From the NCBI GenBank assembly GCA_002483425.1, contig DLHW01000053.1:44091-75504 (forward strand): 31,414 bases of DNA, read 5' to 3'. Under the pieces are notes generated by a model. The model was not told the DNA's origin, searched no databases, and worked only from the letters and a program-made list of their open reading frames with translations. The DNA is from Methylococcaceae bacterium UBA7658. Its GTDB lineage: Bacteria > Pseudomonadota > Gammaproteobacteria > Methylococcales > Methylomonadaceae. The number at the start of each line of letters is the position of its first letter. The stretch's first letter is position 1. The position numbers were made by a program, and so were the translations under genes. Positions 1 to 8,113 of the stretch are shown here, one piece after another.

Positions 1-1085
1 ACGCCCGCCACACCTTTGCTCGTGAACAATAATATCAGTAACATTAAAATCTGGTCGGCGAGTGCCATTTCTATACCGTAAGCTTGCGCAATAAACAGCA
101 CGGCAAAGGTCATATACATCATGCTGCCGTCGAGGTTGAATGAATATCCCAAGGGCAGCACTAATCCGCAGACTTTTTCATCGCAACCGAAACGTTCCAA
201 CTGTTGCAACAATTTCGGATAAGCGCTTTCGCTGCTGGCGGTGCCGAAAGCTAGCAGCATCGGTTCGCGAATATGGCTGATAAGCGAGAACAGCTTGCGG
301 CCTAAAATACAGTAAGCCACGCAACTTATTAAAATACTTAGCAGAAATAAACCCAAATAGAATTCGCCGATAAATTTACCGTAAGTTATCAATACACCGA
401 TTCCTTGTTGCGCAATAACGGACGCCATAGCCGAAAACACGGCAACCGGCGCGTAATGCATGACATAAGACGTAACTTTCAGCATGATGTGGGTTAGCGA
501 ATCCAGCAATTTAATCATCGGATGCGCTATATCTTCCAAGGAAGCGCTAGCTAAGCCGAAGAAAACCGCAAACACGACAATTTGTAAAATCTCATTATTT
601 GCCATCGCTTCGACCACGCTTTTGGGAAAAATATGGGCGACAAAGGTATTGAGCGCGGGCTTTGTTTCGGGTAAACCGGTTTTAGCGCCGATATCCGGTA
701 CTGGTATGTGGAGAGTACTGCCCGGTTCTAACAGATTAACCAGCAACATACCCAGTGTTAAACTGAGTAAGGAAGCAGAAAAAAACCATATTAACGCCTT
801 AAGACCGATACGACCTACGGTATGGCTATCGCCCATTTTTGCCATGCCGACGACCAAGGTGGAAAACACCAAAGGCGCTATAATCATCTTAACTAAGCGT
901 AGAAAAATATCGCTCAGGACTGAAAATACATTAATAATCCTTGTTAAATCATGATCCGGTCTGATTGTTTCCGGACCGTTGAACAAGAGGTACAGTATTT
1001 CTCCAGCCGCTATCCCCAATAGGAGTCCAAGTACCACATATTGCGTTTGACGATTGGGTTTACGGATCTGCGGGTGAATTGTCAT
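1..1085 (-). CDS. Dicarboxylate/amino acid:cation symporter (DAACS family), 3' end cut by window
   Basis: Inner-membrane secondary transporter that would co-import a C4-dicarboxylate or acidic amino acid with Na+ or H+. Reading the minus strand from the ATG at 1083-1085 gives 361 codons open to the window edge. The product has a short cytoplasmic N-terminus, then several long hydrophobic segments. Family signatures are visible: a serine-rich re-entrant-loop motif (GTASSESAYPK, about residue 280) and an NLDGS motif (about residue 318), the counterpart of the N-x-D-G-[ST] ion and substrate site. A GAGG-like ribosome site lies just upstream. The gene is divergent from gcvR across 138 bases. Sequence alone does not separate GltP, DctA or GltT types, so no symbol is given. 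The missing C-terminus lies to the left of the window. Confidence 0.88.
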   Translation of the reverse strand, partial: MTIHPQIRKPNRQTQYVVLGLLLGIAAGEILYLLFNGPETIRPDHDLTRIINVFSVLSDIFLRLVKMIIAPLVFSTLVVGMAKMGDSHTVGRIGLKALIWFFSASLLSLTLGMLLVNLLEPGSTLHIPVPDIGAKTGLPETKPALNTFVAHIFPKSVVEAMANNEILQIVVFAVFFGLASASLEDIAHPMIKLLDSLTHIMLKVTSYVMHYAPVAVFSAMASVIAQQGIGVLITYGKFIGEFYLGLFLLSILISCVAYCILGRKLFSLISHIREPMLLAFGTASSESAYPKLLQQLERFGCDEKVCGLVLPLGYSFNLDGSMMYMTFAVLFIAQAYGIEMALADQILMLLILLFTSKGVAG

Positions 1086-1223
1086 CGTGATGACCTCGTG
1101 CTCATATAGTATATTTAAGTTTAATAGCCGGTAAAATTTTAACAATCCGAATAGCCGTATTCTGTATTGCTAACCCCGGCTATTAAGAAAGATGTTAAAA
1201 TTTAATAAAAAAGAACTCTAATT

Positions 1224-1748
1224 ATGCAACTCTCGATTACAGCGCTCGGAAACCACAATTCTCACTTTATAGCGGAAATCCTGCCCCTTATCCGCGATTG
1301 CAAATGTAATGTCCTCGAAATAAGGTCCTCCCGGCTAGGGCAGTCCACCGGCAGCTATTTGCTTATCCAAGGCAATTGGAACCAAATCGCTAAAGTTGAA
1401 AGCGCGCTAGAATCGCTGCAAAAAAGGCTAGAAATTAAACTTCTTACTCTGCGCACCGAGGCTAAAGAGCGAGGCAGGGAGTGCGTACCCTATACATTGG
1501 AAACGATTTCCCTCGATAAAGAAAATATCATTGAGTCGATTACGTCATTTTTAATGGATCATAACATTGAAATCGAGGAGATCACCGGCAGTTCGTACCA
1601 AGCGCCTTACGCGTTATCTCCCGTATTTTCCTCGAAATTCGTCATTCTCGTCCCGCCGCAAATTCATTTGTTATCTTTACGCGAAGAATTTTTGGATTTC
1701 TGCGATCATTTAAATGTGGACGCTATTCTCGAACCGATTAAACGATAG
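1224..1748 (+). CDS. gcvR: ACT-domain protein, GcvR-like glycine cleavage system repressor
   Basis: A 174-residue cytosolic protein resembling GcvR, which in E. coli antagonises the activator GcvA and so restrains the glycine cleavage operon when glycine is low. Two ACT-type alpha/beta modules are visible, roughly residues 3-80 and 91-172. The first begins with the typical pattern of a strand (QLSITALGNH) followed by a helix, and no DNA-binding domain is present. It sits 8 bases before bcp, the usual gammaproteobacterial gcvR-bcp arrangement, which supports the call. A glycine-responsive regulator fits an organism that moves much of its carbon through glycine and serine, but a direct link to the serine-cycle genes downstream is only inference. 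Confidence 0.8.
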   Translation: MQLSITALGNHNSHFIAEILPLIRDCKCNVLEIRSSRLGQSTGSYLLIQGNWNQIAKVESALESLQKRLEIKLLTLRTEAKERGRECVPYTLETISLDKENIIESITSFLMDHNIEIEEITGSSYQAPYALSPVFSSKFVILVPPQIHLLSLREEFLDFCDHLNVDAILEPIKR

Positions 1749-1756
1749 GTAAACCC

Positions 1757-2230
1757 ATGACTGAAGTCTCTATTGGCCAAACTATACCGGATTTCTCCGC
1801 GTCAGCGACAGGCGATAAAACCATCAAGCTCAGCGATTATCGCGGCAATTATCTTGTGTTGTATTTCTATCCGAAGGACAGCACCCCAGGATGTACGCAA
1901 GAGGGTCAGGATTTCCGGGATAATATCGAACACTTTGATCGCTTGAATACCGTTATCTTGGGCGTATCCAGGGATAGTATAAAATCCCACGAAAATTTCA
2001 AATGTAAGCAAGCGTTTCCATTCAACCTTATTTCAGATAACGGCGAGACCTTATGCCGGCTATTCGATGTCATCAAAATGAAGAGTATGTACGGCAAACA
2101 AGTTCAAGGTATCGAACGCAGTACTTTTCTCATCGATCCCAACGGCGTATTGATCCATGAATGGCGTAAAGTAAGCGTCAAAGGACATTGCGCCGCCGTG
2201 CTGGAAGTGATTAAGTCACTACCTGGCTAA
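1757..2230 (+). CDS. bcp: Thioredoxin-dependent peroxiredoxin, BCP/PrxQ type
   Basis: Reduces hydrogen peroxide and organic hydroperoxides in the cytoplasm, using thioredoxin or glutaredoxin as electron donor. The 157-residue length is normal for Bcp. The thioredoxin fold carries the peroxidatic motif DSTPGCTQE with Cys46, and the YFYPKD segment before it is characteristic. The resolving cysteine found five residues later in E. coli-type Bcp is replaced by Gln51, so this is a one-Cys variant or one that resolves with another cysteine (Cys77, Cys90 or Cys145). It is very probably co-transcribed with gcvR, from which it is separated by 8 bases. Confidence 0.93.
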   Translation: MTEVSIGQTIPDFSASATGDKTIKLSDYRGNYLVLYFYPKDSTPGCTQEGQDFRDNIEHFDRLNTVILGVSRDSIKSHENFKCKQAFPFNLISDNGETLCRLFDVIKMKSMYGKQVQGIERSTFLIDPNGVLIHEWRKVSVKGHCAAVLEVIKSLPG

Positions 2231-2762
2231 TCGGACGGTTCGGATTATTTTTGAAGATCAATATATTCGATGTGAAACTATAGTGATTAAGTTATCTTCC
2301 TCCGGCAATTCGGCGGTAGCGCAAATCTCTGCATACACCTCTACTCAAGCTCGAAAATTGTAAATGCTATCAATAACTTCACAACCTAACGAGCCAACTA
2401 TTACCTTTATCCGAAAGCCTATTTGCACTCAAATTACACCGTAAATTTAATGATAAGATTGGTTTTTTTAACTTAAGGAATATTCAGTTAAAACCTTTTG
2501 GTAAATTTTAGGCGAATTGTTGGCAATCGATTTCATTTGTACTGTTCCGAGCCTGAGAAAAAAATTACTAAGGTTATCTAAATAGTTTCAGAAACAGTTT
2601 TTTCAAACCTTCCTTATTATCCGGTTCATCGATTCAGGCCGATTCGAGTCGAAGTAAACATTAAATTTACACATAACTTACAAACCAAAAATCCGAACAG
2701 CTCTTAGTAGCCGTAATCGATCAGGTTTTGTAATGATTTTTTTACTATTTTGGAGATTTAAC
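2231..2762. other. Non-coding stretch between bcp and a secreted-protein gene
   Basis: This 532-base stretch has no convincing gene on either strand: open frames are short and lack ribosome sites. A weak AATC/GATT hairpin followed by T residues lies just after bcp and could act as its terminator. The rest is AT-rich without an obvious repeat or RNA fold. The last 60 bases probably contain the promoter of the gene at 2763, but no good -35/-10 pair stands out. Confidence 0.5.
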
Positions 2763-3167
2763 ATGAACGCTATTATCAAAACATTGAGTGCTTTTTTCGT
2801 TGTACTGTTGTTCTCGGTTTCAGAACTTAGTTTTGCCGCTCAGCCCACTATTCTCGGTGACTGGACGCTGAATTACGACTGGGGCTGCGACGGCTCTTAC
2901 TCAAGTACTACGATTAATTTAAACAGCAACAAATCTTTCTCTACCTCCGAGGGTCTCAGCGGGAAATGGGTTTTAGTTGCGGGTATGTTGATGTTTCAAT
3001 TCGATACTCTAACTACCACCTATAGCGGTACCCGCGCCAGCCGCTCCGTAACCGGGATAAGTTCTACTTTCGGTAGTTTAAACGGCTGTTTTTCCATGTC
3101 GCAAAGTGAACCGTTAACGCTAAGCGAATCGGTCAAGCAAGAAGTTAGAAATGCGTCAGGACAATAA
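2763..3167 (+). CDS. Small secreted protein of unknown function, lipocalin-like pattern
   Basis: A 134-residue protein of unrecognised family. The chosen ATG has a TGGAG ribosome site 8 bases upstream; an in-frame ATG ten codons earlier lacks one and would spoil the signal peptide. Residues 1-25 form a classic Sec signal peptide (hydrophobic core, cleavage near SFA-AQ). The mature part is mostly beta-prone, with two cysteines (42 and 109) that could form a disulfide. It has the pattern G-x-W, then S-G-K-W-x-L-x-x-x-x-L, then T-x-Y-S-G-T, reminiscent of small META or lipocalin-like barrels. The minus-strand protein at 20922-21344 shares the signal peptide, the SGKW element and the paired cysteines. 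Likely periplasmic or extracellular; function unknown. Confidence 0.75.
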   Translation: MNAIIKTLSAFFVVLLFSVSELSFAAQPTILGDWTLNYDWGCDGSYSSTTINLNSNKSFSTSEGLSGKWVLVAGMLMFQFDTLTTTYSGTRASRSVTGISSTFGSLNGCFSMSQSEPLTLSESVKQEVRNASGQ

Positions 3168-3229
3168 TTAGGAATGATTGGCTCTAAGGCGGGAGTCAAA
3201 AATTGTGCTAAATAATGGATAAAATAATA

Positions 3230-3318
3230 CCGGATAATGCTTTGTTATTCCGGACAATTGGATTATGCGATTCCGGCTGTTACTGTTCAAAATTCTGATG
3301 AACAGTAGCCGGAATTGT
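3230..3318. repeat. Two consecutive extragenic hairpins with CCGGA/TTCCGG arms
   Basis: The first hairpin has arms CCGGATAA and TTATTCCGG (3230-3253) and a 7-base loop. The second is large: ATTCCGGC, a TGT bulge, then TACTGTTCA (3270-3289) pairs with 3299-3315 around a 9-base loop. It extends by a few more pairs towards 3318. The block lies between the convergent 2763 gene and pilU, so it may end transcription from both sides. The shared CCGG-containing arms also resemble a repetitive extragenic palindrome. No T-tract follows the second hairpin. Confidence 0.55.
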
Positions 3319-3430
3319 TCGAGGTCTTGAGCGTAAAAGCCTTTCAACATGGGTTATTCAGCTAGCATAAAATTTTACAAAGCAACACTTACCTGATAAA
3401 CCGGCAAGCCAAACCGTTAACCTTGGGAGA

Positions 3431-4546
3431 TCAATGCTCGGTTTCCGCCAAAATCATATCGTCGCCGCCGAAATTTCCCGCCTTGGTGGTGCCTAGTTTA
3501 ATCATTAAGCGCACTTCGTTTCTGGAATCGGCGGAGTTCAACGCATCTTCGTAACTGATTTTACCGGACATATAAAGGTCGTAGAGCGCCTGGTCGAAAG
3601 TTTGCATACCTTGCTCCCTAGAATCCTTCATCAATTCTTTTAGTTTGGTAATTTCGCCTTTACGGATATAGTCCTTCGCCAACGGCGTATTCAGTAAAAT
3701 CTCAACGGCGGGATAACGGCCTTTGCCGTCGGCGCGTTTGATCAATTGTTGCGCCACAATACCCTTCAAATTCAATGATAAATCCATGTGCAACTGCTCA
3801 TGCATCTCGTCGGGAAAGAAATGCAGAACTCTGTCCAATGCCTGATTAGCGTTATTAGCGTGCAAAGTCGATAAACACAAATGCCCGGTTTCGGCAAAAG
3901 TGATCGCATTTTGCATGGTCTCCCGGGTTCTAATTTCACCGATCAGAATAACATCGGGCGCTTGACGCAAAGTATTTTTAAGCGCGACTTCGTACGATTC
4001 GGTATCGATACCCACTTCGCGCTGGGTAACGATACAGCCCAAATGCGGATGCTGAAACTCGATAGGGTCTTCAATGGTGATAATGTGACCGCTGCTGTTC
4101 TGATTGCGATGCTTAATTAAAGCCGCCAGCGAAGTCGACTTACCCGTACCGGTTGCGCCGACGAAGATAATTAAGCCGCGTTTTTCCATGATCAAATCTT
4201 TCAAGATAAGCGGCAAGTGCAAATCTTCAGCATCGGGAATTTGATTTTCAATACGCCGCAGCACCATACCGGCGGCGTCGCGTTGAGTAAACGCGCTTAC
4301 CCGGAACCGGCCGAGATTCGGAAATCCGATCGCAAATTGGCATTCCTTGGTATTTTCGAATTCGTTCTTCTGGCGTTGATCCATGATACTGGTGACAACC
4401 ATTAACGATTGTTCGGCCGATAACACGGTTTTCGATATCTCGACCATGCTCCCGTCAACTTTCATACTAGGCGCGCGGCCCGCAGTAATAAATAAATCTG
4501 ACGCCCGCCGTTTTACCATCAACTCTAAAATGGCCTTGAAATCCAT
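3431..4546 (-). CDS. pilU: Type IV pilus retraction ATPase PilU
   Basis: Hexameric cytoplasmic ATPase that helps PilT depolymerise type IV pili for twitching, adhesion and DNA uptake. The 371-residue length matches PilU. Visible motifs are the N-terminal PAS-like region with RASDLFI (14-20), Walker A GATGTGKST (130-138), the Asp box IEDPIEF (158-164), a Walker B-like segment ending in GEIR with Glu204, and the His box (His222, His229). Substitutions at typical PilT positions (TGTGKS for TGSGKS, STLHAN for GTLHT) and the longer C-terminus mark it as PilU. It begins 13 bases after pilT with a GGAGAG ribosome site, so the two are one operon. Its own 3' end faces the hairpins near 3230-3318. Confidence 0.95.
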   Translation of the reverse strand: MDFKAILELMVKRRASDLFITAGRAPSMKVDGSMVEISKTVLSAEQSLMVVTSIMDQRQKNEFENTKECQFAIGFPNLGRFRVSAFTQRDAAGMVLRRIENQIPDAEDLHLPLILKDLIMEKRGLIIFVGATGTGKSTSLAALIKHRNQNSSGHIITIEDPIEFQHPHLGCIVTQREVGIDTESYEVALKNTLRQAPDVILIGEIRTRETMQNAITFAETGHLCLSTLHANNANQALDRVLHFFPDEMHEQLHMDLSLNLKGIVAQQLIKRADGKGRYPAVEILLNTPLAKDYIRKGEITKLKELMKDSREQGMQTFDQALYDLYMSGKISYEDALNSADSRNEVRLMIKLGTTKAGNFGGDDMILAETEH

Positions 4547-4559
4547 CGCTACTCTCCGG

Positions 4560-5597
4560 TTAACGGAACATGTCTTTGTTTACGGCCTTACTCATCGCCA
4601 TCTTGGAATGAATAATACCTTGGTCGACCATTTCTTTCAGGTTTTGATCCAACGTTTGCATACCTTCCTTACGCCCGGTTTGGATAGCGGAATACATTTG
4701 CGCCACTTTGGCCTCCCGGATCAAGTTTCTGATCGCCGGTGTTCCAACCATGATTTCATGCGCCGCGACCCGGCCCCCGCCGGTTTTTTTCAATAAGGTT
4801 TGCGAAATCACCGCTTGCAACGATTCCGACAGCATGGAGCGGATCATATCTTTTTCGGCGGCGGGAAAGACGTCGATAATACGGTCGATGGTTTTTGCCG
4901 CCGAAGTGGTATGCAATGTACCGAAAACCAAGTGACCGGTTTCCGCAGCGGTTAACGCCAAACGGATTGTTTCCAAGTCCCGCATCTCGCCGACTAGGAT
5001 GATGTCGGGGTCTTCCCGCAGAGCCGAACGGAGCGCTTCGTTGAAACCGTGAGTATCGCGATGCACTTCGCGCTGGTTGATTAAACTTTTCTGGCTTTCA
5101 TGCACGAACTCGATCGGATCTTCGACGGTCAGGATATGGGCGTAATCGTTGGTATTGATGTGATTGATCATCGCCGCCAACGTTGTCGATTTACCGGAAC
5201 CGGTGGGTCCGGTAACCAGAATCAAGCCGCGCGATTTGGTGGTCAATTCGGCAAAAAACTTGGGCGCTTTGAGTTCTTCCAACGACAATACCTTGGACGG
5301 AATGGTTCTAAATACGCCCGCCGCGCCGCGCTCCTGATTGAACGCATTGACCCGGAACCGGGCTACTCCGGGCAATTCAAAGGAAAAGTCGGTTTCCAGA
5401 AACTCTTCATAGTCCCGGCGCTGCTTGTCGTTCATGATATCGTAAATCAACGCATGCACTTCTTTATGTTCCAGCGAAGGGATGTTGATACGCCGGATAT
5501 CGCCGTCGACACGTATCATAGGCGGCAATCCTGCCGATAAATGTAAATCCGAAGCGTTGTTTTTAACAGAAAAAGCGAGCAGTTCGGCAATATCCAC
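4560..5597 (-). CDS. pilT: Type IV pilus twitching-motility ATPase PilT
   Basis: Motor ATPase that powers pilus retraction. The 345-residue length is standard. Motifs in order: NASDLHLSAG (14-23), Walker A GPTGSGKST (130-138), VEDPIEF (158-164), Walker B-like DPDIILVGEMRD with Glu204, His box His222 and His229, and the C-terminal effector helix pattern AIRNLIREAK (about 280-290), close to the AIRNLIRE motif required for retraction in known PilT. The start codon is GTG at 5595-5597, supported by AGGAG seven bases upstream. It is first gene of pilT-pilU and divergent from yggS across about 120 bases, an arrangement common in Gammaproteobacteria. Confidence 0.97.
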   Translation of the reverse strand: MDIAELLAFSVKNNASDLHLSAGLPPMIRVDGDIRRINIPSLEHKEVHALIYDIMNDKQRRDYEEFLETDFSFELPGVARFRVNAFNQERGAAGVFRTIPSKVLSLEELKAPKFFAELTTKSRGLILVTGPTGSGKSTTLAAMINHINTNDYAHILTVEDPIEFVHESQKSLINQREVHRDTHGFNEALRSALREDPDIILVGEMRDLETIRLALTAAETGHLVFGTLHTTSAAKTIDRIIDVFPAAEKDMIRSMLSESLQAVISQTLLKKTGGGRVAAHEIMVGTPAIRNLIREAKVAQMYSAIQTGRKEGMQTLDQNLKEMVDQGIIHSKMAMSKAVNKDMFR

Positions 5598-5716
5598 TAT
5601 TTACTCCTGGAACGAAAAGGAAAGATATAAAATATCCAATAACAATAGTTCAAGTCTTCGCTTTTTAAAAGCGATAATGTTCAATAAATCAACCAGCCCG
5701 ATCGTGTTTAAGTGCA

Positions 5717-6391
5717 ATGACCATCGCCGAAAAAATCCAAAACGTCCGGACTCTGATAAATCGATATAGCCATAGCTGCAACCGTAATCCGGACACCGTA
5801 CTGCTGCTGGCCGTCAGCAAAACGAAACCGCCTGCCGATATAGCCGCGGCTTATCAAGCGGGCTTGCGTCATTTCGGCGAAAATTATTGCCAAGAAGCGC
5901 TGAATAAACAACGCCGGTTGGGTGCTTACGCCATCACATGGCATTTCATCGGACCTATTCAATCCAATAAAACCAAACTGATCGCGCAACATTTTCATTG
6001 GGTGCATAGCGTTGACAGTTTACGGATAGCGCAACGGTTGAGCGACCAAAGACCTGGACACTTACCGCCGTTAAATATTTGTCTGCAAGTTAACATCAGT
6101 GGCGAAGACAGCAAATCCGGCATTCCGTTACCGGCATTGCCAGAGATGGCGGAAGAAATTTCACAACTCCCGCAATTAAATTTGCGTGGCGTCATGGCTA
6201 TTCCCGCGCCGCAGCACGATTACGAACAGCAACGCCTACCTTACCGGGAACTTGTAAGAGCCGTCCATGCCCTGAAATGCCCTAGCCTGAGTACCTATTC
6301 TTTCGGCATGTCGGACGATCTAAAAGCCGCCATCGTTGAAGGCGCTACCATCGTTCGCATTGGCTCGGCATTATTCGGCAGCAGGACTTAG
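5717..6391 (+). CDS. yggS: PLP homeostasis protein, YggS/PROSC family
   Basis: Single-domain alanine-racemase-fold protein that binds pyridoxal phosphate and helps balance B6 vitamers and some amino-acid pools; it is not a racemase. The 224-residue product matches the family length. The PLP lysine is Lys35 in LLAVSKTKP, followed by the family pattern GLRHFGENYCQE (69-80), WHFIGPIQSNK (93-103) and the C-terminal SFGMSDDLKAAI, where most relatives read SMGMS-x-D. Divergence from pilT is conserved in pseudomonads and related bacteria. PLP supply matters for the two PLP enzymes later in the window (sga and glyA), but nothing shows special regulation. Confidence 0.94.
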   Translation: MTIAEKIQNVRTLINRYSHSCNRNPDTVLLLAVSKTKPPADIAAAYQAGLRHFGENYCQEALNKQRRLGAYAITWHFIGPIQSNKTKLIAQHFHWVHSVDSLRIAQRLSDQRPGHLPPLNICLQVNISGEDSKSGIPLPALPEMAEEISQLPQLNLRGVMAIPAPQHDYEQQRLPYRELVRAVHALKCPSLSTYSFGMSDDLKAAIVEGATIVRIGSALFGSRT

Positions 6392-6583
6392 CTTAATTAA
6401 GGGAAATTGGCAGGGCTTGCGGACGGTTGTGTCATAACAAAACGGTATCGCAATCCTCGTTTTCCATCGCTGATTACCCCGAAAACGAAGTTTGCACTTT
6501 ACCGCGCCGCCTATAGACGGATTATAAAGCCGGGAAAAACATCAACTTCGCAAACACCGCCGTAGGTATACGTAAAACCGGGG

Positions 6584-7009
6584 TTAATGCTTACCGGGTT
6601 CGAGCTTAACGCCGCGCCGTTCATAAGTCACGTAAGTTTGCAAGGCGATCATTTTGGGATCGTCGGCCGCTAGCGGTTGACCTTCAAGCGGGTTTTTGAG
6701 GCACCAATTAATCATTTCCCACAGTGGAGCGACTTTACCTAATTGCTTTTGAAACTTTGGATAAGTTTCCGGGTGCGTATTGGCGGCGTTCGGATGACAT
6801 TGAGCGCAAACAACCCCGTTATTACCCAATTTCGGGCTAGTCCATAATTGGCGGCCTTCGGTAACGACCGCCATGAATTGTTGTTGCCAACGGTTGACAT
6901 CGGCATCGGTGAATTCATCGGCTCTCAGATTTCCAGCAAATAACAACGGGATTAATCCCAGAATGGCAGCCCATAGTTTGATTTGAAAAACAGATTGATG
7001 GATAGGCAT
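6584..7009 (-). CDS. Periplasmic mono-heme c-type cytochrome
   Basis: A 141-residue exported cytochrome. Residues 1-30 are a Sec signal peptide (cleavage near LRA-DE). One heme site is seen: CAQCH with Cys68, Cys71 and His72. A further cysteine at 103 lies in a conserved-looking WEMINWCLKNP segment, and the C-terminus reads RRGVKLEPGKH. The arrangement recalls the C-terminal domain of SoxA-like cytochromes, but no sox genes are nearby, so I do not assign that role. It is last in the operon after the metallophosphoesterase (gap about 30 bases) and the di-heme peroxidase, so it could be the electron donor or acceptor of that peroxidase. That partnership is inferred from gene order only. Confidence 0.82.
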   Translation of the reverse strand: MPIHQSVFQIKLWAAILGLIPLLFAGNLRADEFTDADVNRWQQQFMAVVTEGRQLWTSPKLGNNGVVCAQCHPNAANTHPETYPKFQKQLGKVAPLWEMINWCLKNPLEGQPLAADDPKMIALQTYVTYERRGVKLEPGKH

Positions 7010-7039
7010 AAATGGTCTCCTGTCGATTGGCCGTATCGA

Positions 7040-8113
7040 TTAGTAGTGATTTTGCGGCGGGATGCGTTGAGATTCGCCGGCATAAACGGAATCCTCGGGA
7101 CGCTTATTGGTGTTAAAACGCACAACTCTACCGTTATTATTGTATAAAGTGTAATTCAAATCGACTCTACCGGTAGCGACATTAATAAACTGCCAGCCGG
7201 TGGCGTCGCGTTCGAAAAACGGATCGGCCCGGTTCATGGGTACAGTCAATTTCGGTAAATACTGCTCGGCTTGTGCGTAGGATTGGGGATAAGGCCAAGG
7301 CCAAGCGGTCGCCATCACGGAATTAAAACTGATACTACCGATTTGGTTATACTGGATTTGATGGACATGACCGTAAATCACCGATGCCTGCTTGAACGGT
7401 TTTAACAATGCTTGAATTTCATCGGCGTCTTCCGTCCAAAAATTCCAGCCTTTGTAAATCTTTTGCAAGGGCGAATGGGAAAATACGACTACAGGGGTCG
7501 ATTTAGCCACTTTGGCCAAATCGTTCTTTAGCCATTTACGCTGCTCCTCACCCACCATAAACGGCGAACCGTTAGGATTGTCGAGTCCGGCCATTTCGTG
7601 CATTCGTTGTTCGGCGGTCGGCCAACGTTTGAACGTCCAATCGTCGTAGGTTTTAATGCTATTCAAAACCACGAAATGGACGCCCTTATGATCGAAACTA
7701 TAAAATTGGGGACCGAATAGTTTTTCCCAATATTCGCCGAGATCGAGATAGTAATCGTGCTCGCCCATGACGTGATAGACTTTTCCGCTCAAGCCCGACA
7801 GCATCTCGGCACCGTGATCCAATTCCGCTTTCGTGCCCAATTGCGCCAAATCGCCTCCGAAAACCACGAAGTCTGGTTTCGGGGTCAGTAAATTGGTTTC
7901 CGCCACTGCGCGTATCAGACCGCGATCCCAATTTCTGACGAATTGCGCGCCTTTGATGTGTTGAATATGGGAGTCGGAAATATAAGCAAACGTAAAATTC
8001 TCACCGGTTCCGGCAAAGGCCAGTTCAACCAAACTGACCGGTAAGGTACTGCCTAAAGCCAAAGCGCCGGATGTTTTTATGAAATTCCGGCGGCTACGAT
8101 TGATCGTGTTCAT
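7040..8113 (-). CDS. Tat-exported calcineurin-like metallophosphoesterase
   Basis: A 357-residue protein with a twin-arginine leader (SRRNFIK at 7-13, then a hydrophobic stretch to about residue 34), hence folded before export, probably with metals bound. The calcineurin-like blocks are all present: D-x-H (Asp47, His49), GGDLAQLG (Asp88), GEHD (117-120), FSHSP (His213) and GHVH (His249, His251). The usual GNHD/E block has Glu118 in place of the metal-binding Asn, which may change metal choice. Its ATG overlaps the end of the upstream peroxidase gene by four bases (ATGA), implying translational coupling. Substrate unknown: phosphodiesterase or phosphatase activity is the family expectation. 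Linkage to two heme proteins suggests a periplasmic redox or stress role (inference). Confidence 0.88.
   Translation of the reverse strand: MNTINRSRRNFIKTSGALALGSTLPVSLVELAFAGTGENFTFAYISDSHIQHIKGAQFVRNWDRGLIRAVAETNLLTPKPDFVVFGGDLAQLGTKAELDHGAEMLSGLSGKVYHVMGEHDYYLDLGEYWEKLFGPQFYSFDHKGVHFVVLNSIKTYDDWTFKRWPTAEQRMHEMAGLDNPNGSPFMVGEEQRKWLKNDLAKVAKSTPVVVFSHSPLQKIYKGWNFWTEDADEIQALLKPFKQASVIYGHVHQIQYNQIGSISFNSVMATAWPWPYPQSYAQAEQYLPKLTVPMNRADPFFERDATGWQFINVATGRVDLNYTLYNNNGRVVRFNTNKRPEDSVYAGESQRIPPQNHY

Noticed and set aside
484..954. 156-codon plus-strand open frame
   Set aside because: It lies wholly inside the minus-strand DAACS transporter gene, whose family motifs are clear; no ribosome site and an implausible protein.
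2733..2762. Start of the first secreted protein ten codons earlier
   Set aside because: No ribosome site, and the extra residues disturb a textbook signal peptide that has TGGAG before its own ATG.
3168..3350. Short minus-strand open frame between the secreted protein and pilU
   Set aside because: It crosses the two hairpins, has no ribosome site and no recognisable protein features.
5100..5540. 146-codon plus-strand open frame antisense to pilT
   Set aside because: Shadow of the strongly conserved pilT gene; composition reflects the complement of PilT codons.
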